This document shows positions 9,402-18,716 of a stretch of 64,000 nucleotides of DNA, piece by piece. The stretch's first letter is position 1. Each line of letters starts with the position of its first letter. The position numbers and the translations under genes were made by a program. Under the pieces are notes generated by a model that was given only the letters and a program-made list of their open reading frames with translations, searched no databases and was not told where the DNA came from. This stretch comes from Pedobacter sp. PACM 27299 (GTDB taxonomy: Bacteria > Bacteroidota > Bacteroidia > Sphingobacteriales > Sphingobacteriaceae): the NCBI RefSeq assembly GCF_001412655.1, contig NZ_CP012996.1, positions 5,642,001 to 5,706,000 of the forward strand. Reading direction: 5' to 3'.

Positions 9402-11243
9402 TTAATTTAATTCTAACACCAATGTGGTCTTCGCAGGCACAGCAATGTTTTTTAAAGTGTTTATTTTTTCTTTTGTGATCACGTTAGTGGCGGAACTGGC
9501 CTGGCCAATACGCTCTTCAAACCTGGAAGTCTCCAGACTTTTCGCCTGATCCTCAATATTGACAATCACCATCACGGTCTTTCCACCTTCCGGCAGGTAC
9601 CTGAAATAAGTATAGATGCCATTTTCCGGCACATACTGCATCATTTTCCCACCTTGTAAAGCCGGACTATTTTTTCTGTAATTGGCTAGTGTTTTCACAA
9701 AATTCCAGGCTTCATTTTCCTGTGCAGTACGACCTGCGGCAGTAAACTTGTCTGCTTTATCACCTGGCCATCCACCAGGAAAGTCAGAACGCACCAAACC
9801 ATCAGGGTCAGAATAGTTCTTCATTAAAATCTCTGTTCCATAATACATTTGAGGGATACCTCTTAACGTTAACAGTAAAGCCATTCCAGATTTATACTTG
9901 TCGAAATCTTCTTTCACCATCGAGTAGAACCTGCTCATGTCATGGTTGTCCATGAAAATCACATTACGTTCGGCATCCTGGTAAAGGAAATCCTGTGCGA
10001 TGGTGGTGTATAACCTGAAAATTCCGTCTGTCCAGCCGGATTTACCATTCAAAGCTTCATAAATTGCATTTTTAAGCACGGCATCAGTTACGCCTGGCAG
10101 TTCGGTATCAAAACCTCTGCTTACCGTGTTTCCACCAGTAAAAAACGCTTGTGCAGCTGCCGAATTCACCAATGTTTCTCCAAAAACGGAAAGCGTTGGG
10201 AACTCTGCTTTTATCTTGATCGCCCAGTCTCTCATGTATTCCGGGTCGTTATATGGGTAAGTATCCAACCTTAATCCGTCGATTCCTGCATCTTCTACCC
10301 ACCAGATGTGGTTTTGTGTCAGGTAATTCTGTACATAAGGATTTCTTTGATTCAGGTCGGGCATACTAGGTACAAACCATCCGTCCAACATTTTCTTCTG
10401 ATCGGCTTTTGAAGCATGGGGATCCATAACCGGCTCATCACGATAGCTGGTCTGCGTATACACTGGCCATTGGTTTACCCAGTCTTTCATTGGCATATCT
10501 TTATAGAACCAATGTCCGGTACCCACATGGTTGTGTACAATATCTTTCACTACTTTCATTCCTTTTTCATGTACTTTATCTACGAAAGATTTGTACAAAG
10601 CCAGGTTTCCGTAGCGTGGATCTATCTTATAGTGATCCGTTGCAGCATAGCCATGGTACGACGCATTGGCCATGTCATTTTCAATTTCCGGAGTCATCCA
10701 GATGGCGGTTACGCCTAAATCTTTCAGGTAATCTAACTTATTGATCAATCCCTGTAAATCTCCACCATGGCGGTAATACATAGAATCTCTGTTCAATTTA
10801 GTTTCCTGCATTCCTTTAATCACATCATTTTTCGGATCGCCGTTAGAGAAACGATCCGGCATCAGCAGGTAAATCAAATCTTTGCTGCTTACCCCTTTGC
10901 GACTTGCATTAGCAGTCCTGTTTTTCAGCTCATAAGTATACTGCAGTACTTTCTTCCCTCCTTTGGTAAATGCGATTGGGAATTTTCCCGCAGCGGCGGA
11001 TTCCGCAATTTCCAGGTCTACAAATAAGTAGTTAGGATTTTCTACCTTATTTACACCTACCAGTTTTACACCTGGATAGTTCAGTTCTACACCCAGCTCA
11101 GCGATGCGGTCGCCATGAACTAACAATTGAAGTTTAGGGTTTTTCATGCCTACCCACCAATACATCGGTTCAATGCGCTCCAATTTTTGGGCAAAGGTGG
11201 TCACAGAAATACTCAGGAGGAGTAAAAGGATAAGTTTTTTCAT
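9402..11243 (-). CDS. GH13 neopullulanase/cyclomaltodextrinase-like enzyme (SusA-like)
   Basis: The 613-residue protein starts at the ATG at 11243 (an in-frame TTG lies two codons earlier). A signal peptide MKKLILLLLLSISVTTFAQ is followed by an N-terminal beta domain (about 20-115) of the cyclomaltodextrinase type, then the GH13 barrel: DIVHNH (about 235), GLRLDTYPYN (about 326, nucleophile Asp), FGETLVNS (about 353, Glu) and FMDNHDMSRF (about 431). A C-terminal beta domain closes the protein. It is expected in the periplasm, cutting imported maltodextrins to maltose and glucose. It follows susE, separated by a terminator-like hairpin. Confidence 0.93.
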   Translation of the reverse strand: MKKLILLLLLSISVTTFAQKLERIEPMYWWVGMKNPKLQLLVHGDRIAELGVELNYPGVKLVGVNKVENPNYLFVDLEIAESAAAGKFPIAFTKGGKKVLQYTYELKNRTANASRKGVSSKDLIYLLMPDRFSNGDPKNDVIKGMQETKLNRDSMYYRHGGDLQGLINKLDYLKDLGVTAIWMTPEIENDMANASYHGYAATDHYKIDPRYGNLALYKSFVDKVHEKGMKVVKDIVHNHVGTGHWFYKDMPMKDWVNQWPVYTQTSYRDEPVMDPHASKADQKKMLDGWFVPSMPDLNQRNPYVQNYLTQNHIWWVEDAGIDGLRLDTYPYNDPEYMRDWAIKIKAEFPTLSVFGETLVNSAAAQAFFTGGNTVSRGFDTELPGVTDAVLKNAIYEALNGKSGWTDGIFRLYTTIAQDFLYQDAERNVIFMDNHDMSRFYSMVKEDFDKYKSGMALLLTLRGIPQMYYGTEILMKNYSDPDGLVRSDFPGGWPGDKADKFTAAGRTAQENEAWNFVKTLANYRKNSPALQGGKMMQYVPENGIYTYFRYLPEGGKTVMVIVNIEDQAKSLETSRFEERIGQASSATNVITKEKINTLKNIAVPAKTTLVLELN

Positions 11244-11277
11244 GAGCAAAAGATTGAGGTAAGGAATGGATGAATAA

Positions 11278-11323
11278 AAACAGGTGGTCCAGCATGCCAG
11301 AAGAGCTGTAGGACCACCTGTTT
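11278..11323 (-). terminator. Hairpin between susE and the GH13 gene
   Basis: Perfect 13-bp arms (11278-11290 and 11311-11323, GGACCACC core) enclose a 20-base loop. Read on the minus strand the stem is followed by TTTTTATTC. It sits immediately after the susE stop, so it may end or attenuate the susCDE transcript, or protect its 3' end. Confidence 0.8.
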
Positions 11324-11328
11324 GGGTA

Positions 11329-12342
11329 TTAATTTTTAACCAGTGAGTATTTTAAATTCGGAATATCGAAAGTAACCGTATAGTTTCCTGCTGTGGCAAC
11401 AGTAATATTGCCACCATTAAATACAAGATTACCACCACTTCCACCATAGTTGAAATCGTAGGCACGATCCGCTCTGAACTTCAATTCTCCAGCCAACAGA
11501 TTTGCAGTTACTTTATAAGTACCTTTTCCGTCATTGATGAATTTCATGTCAATATCACTACCCCACCCAAGTGGTGTAGCACTACCTGTAATCGCCCATA
11601 TTTTTGAGTCTTCAAATTTAAATGCTTTCGTGTTCATATCTACTGTAATCAGCTGCGGACCGGCTTTTGGCGCGGTTAAATTGGCCGCGTTTCCTGCACT
11701 GCTTAGCAACCCGCCTAAGACACCATAAGAAAGGTCCCAGGTTTTTACCGGCGTAATTTTGAACTCTAACTGAGCAGCTGGGAATACAATAATTCCTGAG
11801 TATTTACCATCACTATCTGGAGAAACCAGACTGTCGGCTGTTGCAGGTGCCCATCCCTGATAAGCACCTGGAGCAAAAATCCATGAAGTGGCCAGGTATG
11901 CTGTCGCTTTCAAAGTCAATACATTCGAATAAGTGACTGCATTCGGTGCCGGAGCAGATTTTAAGCGAACTTCCAGTTCTGATGGAACATTTGCTTTTAA
12001 TCCAAAAGCCAGCATCATGGCATTGATCGCACTTACTGTTGGTGCATAAGTTGTACCTGCAATCACCACTTCTTTAGGGTTAGCAAAATCTCTACCTTTT
12101 ACATCAATCTGAATGGTAGAAGTGACCGGAACAATTACGCCTGTCACTACCGGAGCAGGAAAGGTAAAAGTTACTGCCGGGCTCGTTGCCGCAGCTAAGG
12201 ATAAATTAAGTGTAGTGGTGCTTGCGGTTAGTGTCCCTGCCGGACTCACATTAGTCACCAGGTCTGTTCCATCCTTTTTGCAGGACCATAAACCTATGGC
12301 CACTAAAACAAAGGAAATATATTTTATAATGTTTGATTTCAT
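11329..12342 (-). CDS. susE: SusE-like outer-membrane starch-binding lipoprotein
   Basis: 337 residues with a lipoprotein signal (GLWSCKKD, lipidated Cys at about 21). The N-terminal third is a Ser/Thr/Ala-rich SusE-type Ig-like domain; two similar C-terminal modules with SWIFAPGAYQGW and KIWAITGSATPLGWG carry the aromatic residues expected of starch-binding modules. It is predicted to sit on the outer membrane and hand malto-oligosaccharides to SusCD. It is 18 bases after susD. The position and module pattern support SusE/SusF; which of the two it matches more closely I cannot tell. Confidence 0.88.
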   Translation of the reverse strand: MKSNIIKYISFVLVAIGLWSCKKDGTDLVTNVSPAGTLTASTTTLNLSLAAATSPAVTFTFPAPVVTGVIVPVTSTIQIDVKGRDFANPKEVVIAGTTYAPTVSAINAMMLAFGLKANVPSELEVRLKSAPAPNAVTYSNVLTLKATAYLATSWIFAPGAYQGWAPATADSLVSPDSDGKYSGIIVFPAAQLEFKITPVKTWDLSYGVLGGLLSSAGNAANLTAPKAGPQLITVDMNTKAFKFEDSKIWAITGSATPLGWGSDIDMKFINDGKGTYKVTANLLAGELKFRADRAYDFNYGGSGGNLVFNGGNITVATAGNYTVTFDIPNLKYSLVKN

Positions 12343-12360
12343 CTCAATTTCTGCTTAGGG

Positions 12361-13947
12361 TTAGTAACCTTTATTTTGAATCAGATTGGTATTGGCAATC
12401 AGGTCGGCCAGCGGCAATGGATAAATATTACGTGTCGCATCTACCCCTTGTCCGGATTTCACACCACCTTTATACGGCCATAAATAACCAGCTTCTGTAA
12501 ATTTGTTATAGCGAACTAAATCTGTACGGCGGAAACCTTCCCAGTACAATTCTCTGCCACGCTCATCCAGGAAGAAATCAACACTAATCGCCAATACATT
12601 TCCTGAAGTATTGCCATAAGCACGCTGACGCAAATCATTTACATAGGTAATTGCCTGTCCGGTTGAACCGCCAGCACCACCACGGGCTACTGCTTCTCCA
12701 TAAATAAGATATTGTTCCGCAAGGCGGAATAATGCAAAATCCAATGAGCTGAATTTTCCTTCGTTAGAAGGTGCAGGTACGCCTTTTGAATCCACATTTC
12801 TAAATTTGATCACCCTTAAACCATCGGTAAAAGTATTCACATCATCATTTTCCAATTTCTGGCCAAAAAACATTGCTCTTTGATCAGTAGCACCAGAATA
12901 GTCTGTAAATAATTTAGGTAGGTTAATCCTGCTGCGGTTACCTCCCCATCCTCCGGTTGGCACACCAAATGAAGCAGGGTTCATGTCTCCGTTAATTGCT
13001 GCATTGATCAGGTAAGTTGTTCCACCATCATTTTGCGTATGCAATCCATCATAATTAATGGTCAGGATGTTCTCTTTACTAGTGGTTCTGTTGTCTGTTA
13101 AAAATAGATTTTTATAAATTGGTGATAAGCTGTAACCACCGTTGATTACTTTACTGGAATAAGTAATGGCATCTGTATATCTGGCTGTACCGGTATATAC
13201 CTGAGCATTCAGGTATAACCTGGCTAACAACGACCAGTCTGCACCTTGATCTGCACGACCGTATTCATTGGTCATTGGAGCAGCCAGATCTCCTTCAATT
13301 GCTTTCAATTCTGACTCTACGTATTTAAAAAGCTCTGCCCTTTGAATTTGTCTGGGCGGAATTTTTCCGATCAGGTCTTCTTCTGTTACAAAAGGAGGAT
13401 TGGCGTAACCATCCATCAATACCCAATATTGGAAGGCACGAAGGAAGCGGGCTTCCGCACGGTAGCGCTGTACATTTGTTGCATCCTGACCAGTGATGTT
13501 GCGGCTCGCCAATTTTTCTGGCGTACTTTCTCTCAGGAAGTCATTACAAACAGTAATCTGATAAATACTTCTGGAATATAAACCTCTGACAAATATATTC
13601 TCAGAAGTCCAGGTCATCTTATCCAAATCCGGAATTCCATCATCATTCCATCCGCAGATGGCTTCATCTGTTGGCAATTCCTGTGTCATCCAGAATAACC
13701 TCAGGAAATCTGTAAATCCTGGATTCAACCCGCCGATGTCACTTTCTGCAGTCGCTCCACTTGGGTGCGTCAAAGCATAACTGGCATATAATTTAACCAG
13801 CTGGTTTTTATATCCTGCTGGGGTGGCATAAGCCTGATCCGCTACTAAATCATTAGTAGGTCGTAAGTTCAAGGCGTCCTTTTTACATGAGCTGATAAAG
13901 ACCAGTAAAACGCTTGATATGGTGAATATTTTAAATAAATTTCTCAT
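12361..13947 (-). CDS. susD: SusD/RagB family nutrient-binding lipoprotein
   Basis: 528 residues with a lipoprotein signal (FISSCKKD, Cys about 21). The conserved SusD features are visible: the N-terminal LNLRPTNDLVADQAYATPAGY, the TPR-like helices including RYRAEARFLRAFQYWVLMDGYANPPF, and the C-terminal RGRELYWEGFRRTDLVRYNKF followed by the YPLP segment near the end. It forms the lid of the SusC transporter on the outer membrane. It lies 11 bases after susC. Confidence 0.97.
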   Translation of the reverse strand: MRNLFKIFTISSVLLVFISSCKKDALNLRPTNDLVADQAYATPAGYKNQLVKLYASYALTHPSGATAESDIGGLNPGFTDFLRLFWMTQELPTDEAICGWNDDGIPDLDKMTWTSENIFVRGLYSRSIYQITVCNDFLRESTPEKLASRNITGQDATNVQRYRAEARFLRAFQYWVLMDGYANPPFVTEEDLIGKIPPRQIQRAELFKYVESELKAIEGDLAAPMTNEYGRADQGADWSLLARLYLNAQVYTGTARYTDAITYSSKVINGGYSLSPIYKNLFLTDNRTTSKENILTINYDGLHTQNDGGTTYLINAAINGDMNPASFGVPTGGWGGNRSRINLPKLFTDYSGATDQRAMFFGQKLENDDVNTFTDGLRVIKFRNVDSKGVPAPSNEGKFSSLDFALFRLAEQYLIYGEAVARGGAGGSTGQAITYVNDLRQRAYGNTSGNVLAISVDFFLDERGRELYWEGFRRTDLVRYNKFTEAGYLWPYKGGVKSGQGVDATRNIYPLPLADLIANTNLIQNKGY

Positions 13948-13958
13948 CCTGATAAAAA

Positions 13959-16940
13959 TTAAAAGCCAACATTTAAGCCCAATGTATAAGTTCTAGGTCT
14001 TGGATATAAGTTATAATCTATACCTGTAGTGATTTCCGGATCCAATCCTTTGTATTTAGTCAGCACAAACACATTCTGCACGTTTGCTGATATACGAAGG
14101 GTGGTATTTCCATTTTTAGAGATTTTACCTGCATCAAATGCCAATCCTAAATTGTCCATCTTCAGGAAGGATGCATTTTTCATGTAGTAATCACTTAGGT
14201 ATTCATTGTTGGTGAAATTGGTCTTGTACACATCAACATTTGCATTGTTGATCAATCCACTTGGACTTAGGATATTGCTCCTCACACCGAAGTTAGAAGA
14301 TACGTTATCATACACGTAGTTACCGATATTGGCTCTCAATACCGTACTTAAGGTCCATTTTTTATAGCTGAAAGCAGAGTTAAAGCCAAAAGTGAATTTC
14401 GGATCCGGAGAATGGTAGAAGTATTTATCGTTTGCATCTACCACGCCATTGCCATCCAGATCAGCGTATACCCCTTCTAAAGGCATCCCATTTGCATCAT
14501 AAATCTGTTTTTTCACGAAGAAAGATCCAGGAGCCTGGCCAATTGCATTGTACTTGATGTTGTTACCAGTACCACCAGTGATACCACCTGCATCAATCTT
14601 GAAATTAGGGTCAGAATCAAACGTAAGGTTGGTGACTTCTCTTTTATTATAAGCCATATTAACGCCGATATCCCAGCTGGTATTCTCCGTTTTAACCACA
14701 GCTACATTGATACTGGCTTCTAAACCACGAACATCCATATTACCCACGTTAGTGAGTAAACGGTTGTTGTAATTAGTCCCTGAAGGAATATCTACAGTCG
14801 ATAAAAGATCTTTTGTTTTTTTGTAATACACATCTACGCTACCATAAACTCTGTTTTTAAAGAATCCATAGTCTAATCCTGCATTGTAAGTAGTAGTTGT
14901 TTCCCATTTCAAATCAGGCTCATAAGCTGATGGTGTATAGTAATCATAAAGGGTATCACCAATCTGATATTGTCCCTGATTGGTATTCTTGAAATACTTA
15001 GCCATGTAATTATAGTTACCGATACCGTCTTTATTTCCGGTCTGGCCATAACTCAATCTGAATTTCAAGTCAGAAAACACCTTGCTGTCTTTCATAAAAT
15101 CTTCCCCAATGGTTCTCCAGGTAAAACCTACAGAAGGGAAATATCCCCATCGGTGATCTTCTCCGAATCTGGAAGAACCATCCGCACGCATGGTAGCAGA
15201 AAGCACATAATTTTCATCATAAGTATAGATCAAACGACCATAGTAAGAATTCAGCTTTTCTCTTTCTACATTAAATGGAAATGGTGGTACTTTAGTGATG
15301 GTAGTGCCATCTCCTTTATATTCATTATAACTGTGACTGGTACTGGAATTATCGTAATAACCTAAACCAGCAGTGGCCTCTATCCTGCTTTTAATGCCAG
15401 TCAGGTCTTTCGCATAATTCAGGTAAAACTCCGTTACTTTATTATTTTGTTCGTCTAAAGAACTACCCTGAAAACCTTGTGTAGAGGCATTCTGTGCTGC
15501 ATATGCTGGTACAAAGATTCTACCATATCCTTTAGAAATGTCATAACCAAGGTTTAAGTTGGCGTGTAATTCTGGAAGGAAGTGAAAAGAATAATCAAAT
15601 CTGGCATTACCGAAACTTCTTTCTGTCTTACCAATATTGTTGCGTAAGCGCGCTAAAGCAACCGGATTACGAGGTGCATTAGGGTTTGGCACACCACCTT
15701 TGATCCATTCAAAATAATTTCCATACTGATTATCTGCATTTACTGACTGTGTTGGATCAAATTGAATGGCTGCAGCTCTTGCTGCCTCATTGGCAAATCT
15801 TGCTTCTGTTAAAGATCCTTTTAAACTCAGGTCAATTTTCAGGTGATCTGTAAACAATCTTGGTGAAATGCTAAATGAACCGGTTGCACGTTCAAATTTA
15901 TCCGTGATCAGCAAACCTTGTTTATCCAGATAACCTGCAGAAACACGGTAAGGTACATTTTTGAAAATACCACCGATACTTAAGTTATTGTCAGTAGAAA
16001 AGGCATTTTTATAGATTTCATCCTGCCAGTCCGTATTCGCATTTCCCAACAAAGCTTTATAAGTATGTGTCGGATCATCATCATAGCTCTTATTTCCAAA
16101 TTGGTTGACATAAGCACGAATCTGATCGGCAGAAAGTACATCTACTTTTTTAGCCACCGTTTCATAAGAGTTATTGGTATTGAAATTGATCACCGGCTCT
16201 ACAGAGCTTCCTTTTTTAGTAGTGATTAAGATTACCCCATTAGAAGCTCTCGATCCGTAAATAGCAGTTGCGTTTGCATCTTTCAGGATGGTAAAAGTCT
16301 CAATGTCGTTCGGATTAATCAGGGAAAGCGGGCTTGGCGCATTGTTCACCGTGTTACCGCTAAATGGAACCCCATCAATTACGACTAGTGGATCATTACT
16401 GGCATTCAGGGAAGCGCCACCACGAATACGGATGGTACTGCCTCCTCCTGGCTGTCCACCATTGGAAACTACATTCACCCCTGCTACTTTACCTTGAATC
16501 AATTGATCTGGTGAAGTGATGGCTCCTTTTTGGAAATCTTTAGCGCTCACCGTAGCGATGGAGCCAGTTAAATCTTTCTTTTGCTGGGTACCATAACCAA
16601 TCACGACTACCTCATTCAGGTTTTGCGCATCAGGTTTAAGGGATAAGTTGAAAACGGTATTACCAGAGATCGTTACTTCCTGCGTTAAAGAAGTATAGCC
16701 GATATAGCTGGCAATTACTGTTGCTGCACCGTTTGGCAATCCGCTCAGGCGGTATTTTCCAGAGGCGTCAGTGGTAGTACTTTTATTGATACTTTTGATC
16801 TGGATAGATGCTCCGGGAAGTGGCAGTCCGGTCTCATCTAATACTGTTCCAGTTAATGAACTGGTTTGCGCCTGGGCTGTCAATGTTGCAAGAACAATAA
16901 ACAGCAATAAACAAGGCTTCAGCAGGTAAAATACTTTCAT
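13959..16940 (-). CDS. susC: SusC/RagA family TonB-linked outer-membrane transporter
   Basis: 993 residues. A signal peptide ending near TLTAQAQ is followed by a carboxypeptidase-D-like domain (about 28-105). The plug begins at NEVVVIGYGTQQKKDLTGS and includes the SusC-type IRIRGGASLNASNDPLVVIDG; a 22-strand barrel follows and the protein ends in Phe. It imports malto-oligosaccharides using TonB energy and pairs with the following SusD. It is the first gene of the structural operon; a 578-bp region separates it from lacI and presumably holds its promoter and operators. Confidence 0.97.
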   Translation of the reverse strand: MKVFYLLKPCLLLFIVLATLTAQAQTSSLTGTVLDETGLPLPGASIQIKSINKSTTTDASGKYRLSGLPNGAATVIASYIGYTSLTQEVTISGNTVFNLSLKPDAQNLNEVVVIGYGTQQKKDLTGSIATVSAKDFQKGAITSPDQLIQGKVAGVNVVSNGGQPGGGSTIRIRGGASLNASNDPLVVIDGVPFSGNTVNNAPSPLSLINPNDIETFTILKDANATAIYGSRASNGVILITTKKGSSVEPVINFNTNNSYETVAKKVDVLSADQIRAYVNQFGNKSYDDDPTHTYKALLGNANTDWQDEIYKNAFSTDNNLSIGGIFKNVPYRVSAGYLDKQGLLITDKFERATGSFSISPRLFTDHLKIDLSLKGSLTEARFANEAARAAAIQFDPTQSVNADNQYGNYFEWIKGGVPNPNAPRNPVALARLRNNIGKTERSFGNARFDYSFHFLPELHANLNLGYDISKGYGRIFVPAYAAQNASTQGFQGSSLDEQNNKVTEFYLNYAKDLTGIKSRIEATAGLGYYDNSSTSHSYNEYKGDGTTITKVPPFPFNVEREKLNSYYGRLIYTYDENYVLSATMRADGSSRFGEDHRWGYFPSVGFTWRTIGEDFMKDSKVFSDLKFRLSYGQTGNKDGIGNYNYMAKYFKNTNQGQYQIGDTLYDYYTPSAYEPDLKWETTTTYNAGLDYGFFKNRVYGSVDVYYKKTKDLLSTVDIPSGTNYNNRLLTNVGNMDVRGLEASINVAVVKTENTSWDIGVNMAYNKREVTNLTFDSDPNFKIDAGGITGGTGNNIKYNAIGQAPGSFFVKKQIYDANGMPLEGVYADLDGNGVVDANDKYFYHSPDPKFTFGFNSAFSYKKWTLSTVLRANIGNYVYDNVSSNFGVRSNILSPSGLINNANVDVYKTNFTNNEYLSDYYMKNASFLKMDNLGLAFDAGKISKNGNTTLRISANVQNVFVLTKYKGLDPEITTGIDYNLYPRPRTYTLGLNVGF

Positions 16941-17235
16941 ATTTATAGCTCGTTTTTAGTGTAAATATTTGGTTAGTGTACAGTGTTAGTTATGCTCTTG
17001 GTAAATAAGCAAAGCGTACCTGAGAAATCAAAATATTATATGTTATTTTTTTTTAACACCATATTTAATATCTGAAAAATCAAAAAATTAGATTAAAAAT
17101 TTGTTTTTGTGTTTTCTGAAATCTGGCAGTAAAAAATATTATATATTAATAATCAGATAGTTACAAACAAAAATCAAGTTTCAATGTGTAATTTTTACAC
17201 TTAGTTGTTTTTGGGGTGTTTTTCGGGAACGATAC

Positions 17236-17249
17236 CGGGAACGTTCCCG
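17236..17249. promoter_or_regulatory. Palindrome CGGGAACGTTCCCG, candidate LacI-family operator
   Basis: A perfect 14-bp palindrome with a central CG, as common for LacI-family operators. A second CGGGAAC half-site begins 12 bases upstream on the plus strand. It is unusually GC-rich for the AT-rich region around it. Confidence 0.5.
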
Positions 17250-17344
17250 AGGTTTTCCACAGCTTTAGGAAAACTTGTGGAAAGCATGAGGCCGAATTCT
17301 GCGTAAAATCGGAAAACATGGAAAAGTTTTTGAAAAAAATACCT

Positions 17345-17437
17345 GTTTTTGGGCGATAAAAAACCATGATTTTGAGCACTAAAAAAGCTTGGTTTTTAGC
17401 CCTAAAAAATCTGGCTTTACGGACTAAGAAAATCCCG
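17345..17437. repeat. Degenerate tandem repeat, period about 22-23 bp
   Basis: About four imperfect units of the form TTTT-nGnnCTAAAAAA-nnnGG follow one another (near 17345, 17370, 17393 and 17416). The A-tracts recur at about two helical turns, so the DNA may be curved. No coding meaning is evident. Confidence 0.5.
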
Positions 17438-17438
17438 T

Positions 17439-17477
17439 AAAAGTGTCCTTATTTCCTATGTAAAAAAGGGCACTTTT
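17439..17477 (-). terminator. Probable terminator of lacI
   Basis: 12-base arms (AAAAGTGTCCTT at 17439-17450, AAGGGCACTTTT at 17466-17477) pair with one G-T mismatch. The stem lies 42 bases past the lacI stop on the minus strand. Confidence 0.65.
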
Positions 17478-17518
17478 TTGATGAGGGTACTGAGGTACAG
17501 CAGCAGTTTTAATAAAAA

Positions 17519-18532
17519 TTAATCCCGTTCGGTAGAACGCCTTTTGATCAGTTTCGAATTGAGGACAATCTTTTGATTTGGATTCACCTCTAATGGATGA
17601 TCCAGCATCTTGAACAAAAGGTTCGCGGCTTCAATTCCAATTTTAGTAGCGGGCTGTGTAATCGTCGTTAAAGAAGGATTCAATAAAGGTGCAATCTCCA
17701 GACTGGAGAAACCGATGACCATCAGTTCCTCAGGAATGGAGATTTTCAGGTCATAACATGCGTAGTAGGTAGCAAAAGCCAATCGTTCTACGGAAGTAAA
17801 GATGCCATCTGGCTTAATATCCAGCAATAACCTTTTTAAAATCAGGGAATTTTTAGCATAACTATTGGTGCAGTCTACCACCAGCCTATCTTCAAAAGGA
17901 ATTTCGTATTTCGCCAGGGCATCAATATATCCCTGCATCCTAAACTTACCGATGGATAAATTTTTATTGATCACCAGGTAGGCAATCTTTTTACAGCCTT
18001 GTTTGATCAGATGCTCTGTCGCAGAAAAACTGCTGTCGTAGTCATTGGTAATGACTCTTGGCGTGATGATGTCTTCATAAACCCGGTCGAAAAATACCAA
18101 AGGCAGACGCTCCTGGCTCAGTTCATTCAAATACGTGTGGTCATTTGCTTCTCCGGAAACCGACATAATGATCCCATCCGCTCTGCCATTGTGTAAATGT
18201 CTGATGAAGGAAACTTCTTTCTCATAATCATCATCAGTGGCATAAATTAAAATATGATAGCCTTTGCCCCTTGCAATTTTTTCAATGCCGTGTATGGCCT
18301 GCGAGAAAAAGTTGTTCGCCAGCTCAGGAACAATGACCGCAATCGTTTTACTTTTTTGCTCCCTAAGGTTGCTTGCATAGTGATTCGGCTGATAGTTTAA
18401 CTCCTTTGCCTTCGCCAGGATTTTCTCCTTCGTTTCTTTACTGATGTCACTGTTGTCTCTGAAAGCCCTGGAAACCGTTGAAGTAGATAAATTCAGGGCT
18501 TTAGCTAATTGCTTGATATTGATGCGCTCCAT
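17519..18532 (-). CDS. LacI family transcriptional regulator of the maltodextrin locus
   Basis: 337 residues. The N-terminal helix-turn-helix INIKQLAKALNLSTSTVSRAF (about 3-23) and hinge region KELNYQPNHYASNLR are typical of LacI/GalR proteins, followed by a periplasmic-binding-protein-like sensor domain (about 62-330) that starts KTIAVIVPELANNFF. It lies upstream of susC on the same strand. In related Bacteroidota maltose loci a LacI protein responds to maltose; here that role is inferred from position. Confidence 0.93.
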   Translation of the reverse strand: MERINIKQLAKALNLSTSTVSRAFRDNSDISKETKEKILAKAKELNYQPNHYASNLREQKSKTIAVIVPELANNFFSQAIHGIEKIARGKGYHILIYATDDDYEKEVSFIRHLHNGRADGIIMSVSGEANDHTYLNELSQERLPLVFFDRVYEDIITPRVITNDYDSSFSATEHLIKQGCKKIAYLVINKNLSIGKFRMQGYIDALAKYEIPFEDRLVVDCTNSYAKNSLILKRLLLDIKPDGIFTSVERLAFATYYACYDLKISIPEELMVIGFSSLEIAPLLNPSLTTITQPATKIGIEAANLLFKMLDHPLEVNPNQKIVLNSKLIKRRSTERD

Positions 18533-18716
18533 CTATTGCCAAAAACGGTTGATATATAACCATTAATTTAGGGTAAATATAGATGAAAATCTAAACTGCC
18601 AGCATTTTCGTAACTAAATAATAATATAGGAAATAAACATCCTGGTATTAATTGTGCTACATTAGCTGAAAATAGAGGGAGATTAAGCCATACATTCAGT
18701 ACGGACAAAATAATTT

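Larger units (their letters stand above)
16941..17518. promoter_or_regulatory. Control region upstream of the susCDE operon
   Basis: This 578-bp non-coding stretch lies between lacI and susC, both on the minus strand. It is AT-rich and holds several symmetric sites: GTGTAA-ttt-TTACAC (17186-17200), a 14-bp palindrome (17236-17249) with an extra half-site CGGGAAC at 17224-17230, and TTTCCACA...TGTGGAAA (17254-17261/17276-17283). Close to the susC start, TACACTAA (minus strand) occurs twice, 17 bases apart (16956-16963, 16973-16980). One or more of these may be LacI-type operators; the assignment is inference. Confidence 0.6.

Noticed and set aside
14970..15365. 131-codon plus-strand frame inside susC
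   Set aside because: The minus-strand SusC reading is unambiguous; this is a shadow.
17161..17379. 72-codon frame upstream of susC
   Set aside because: It overlaps the palindromes of the control region and has no recognisable protein character.
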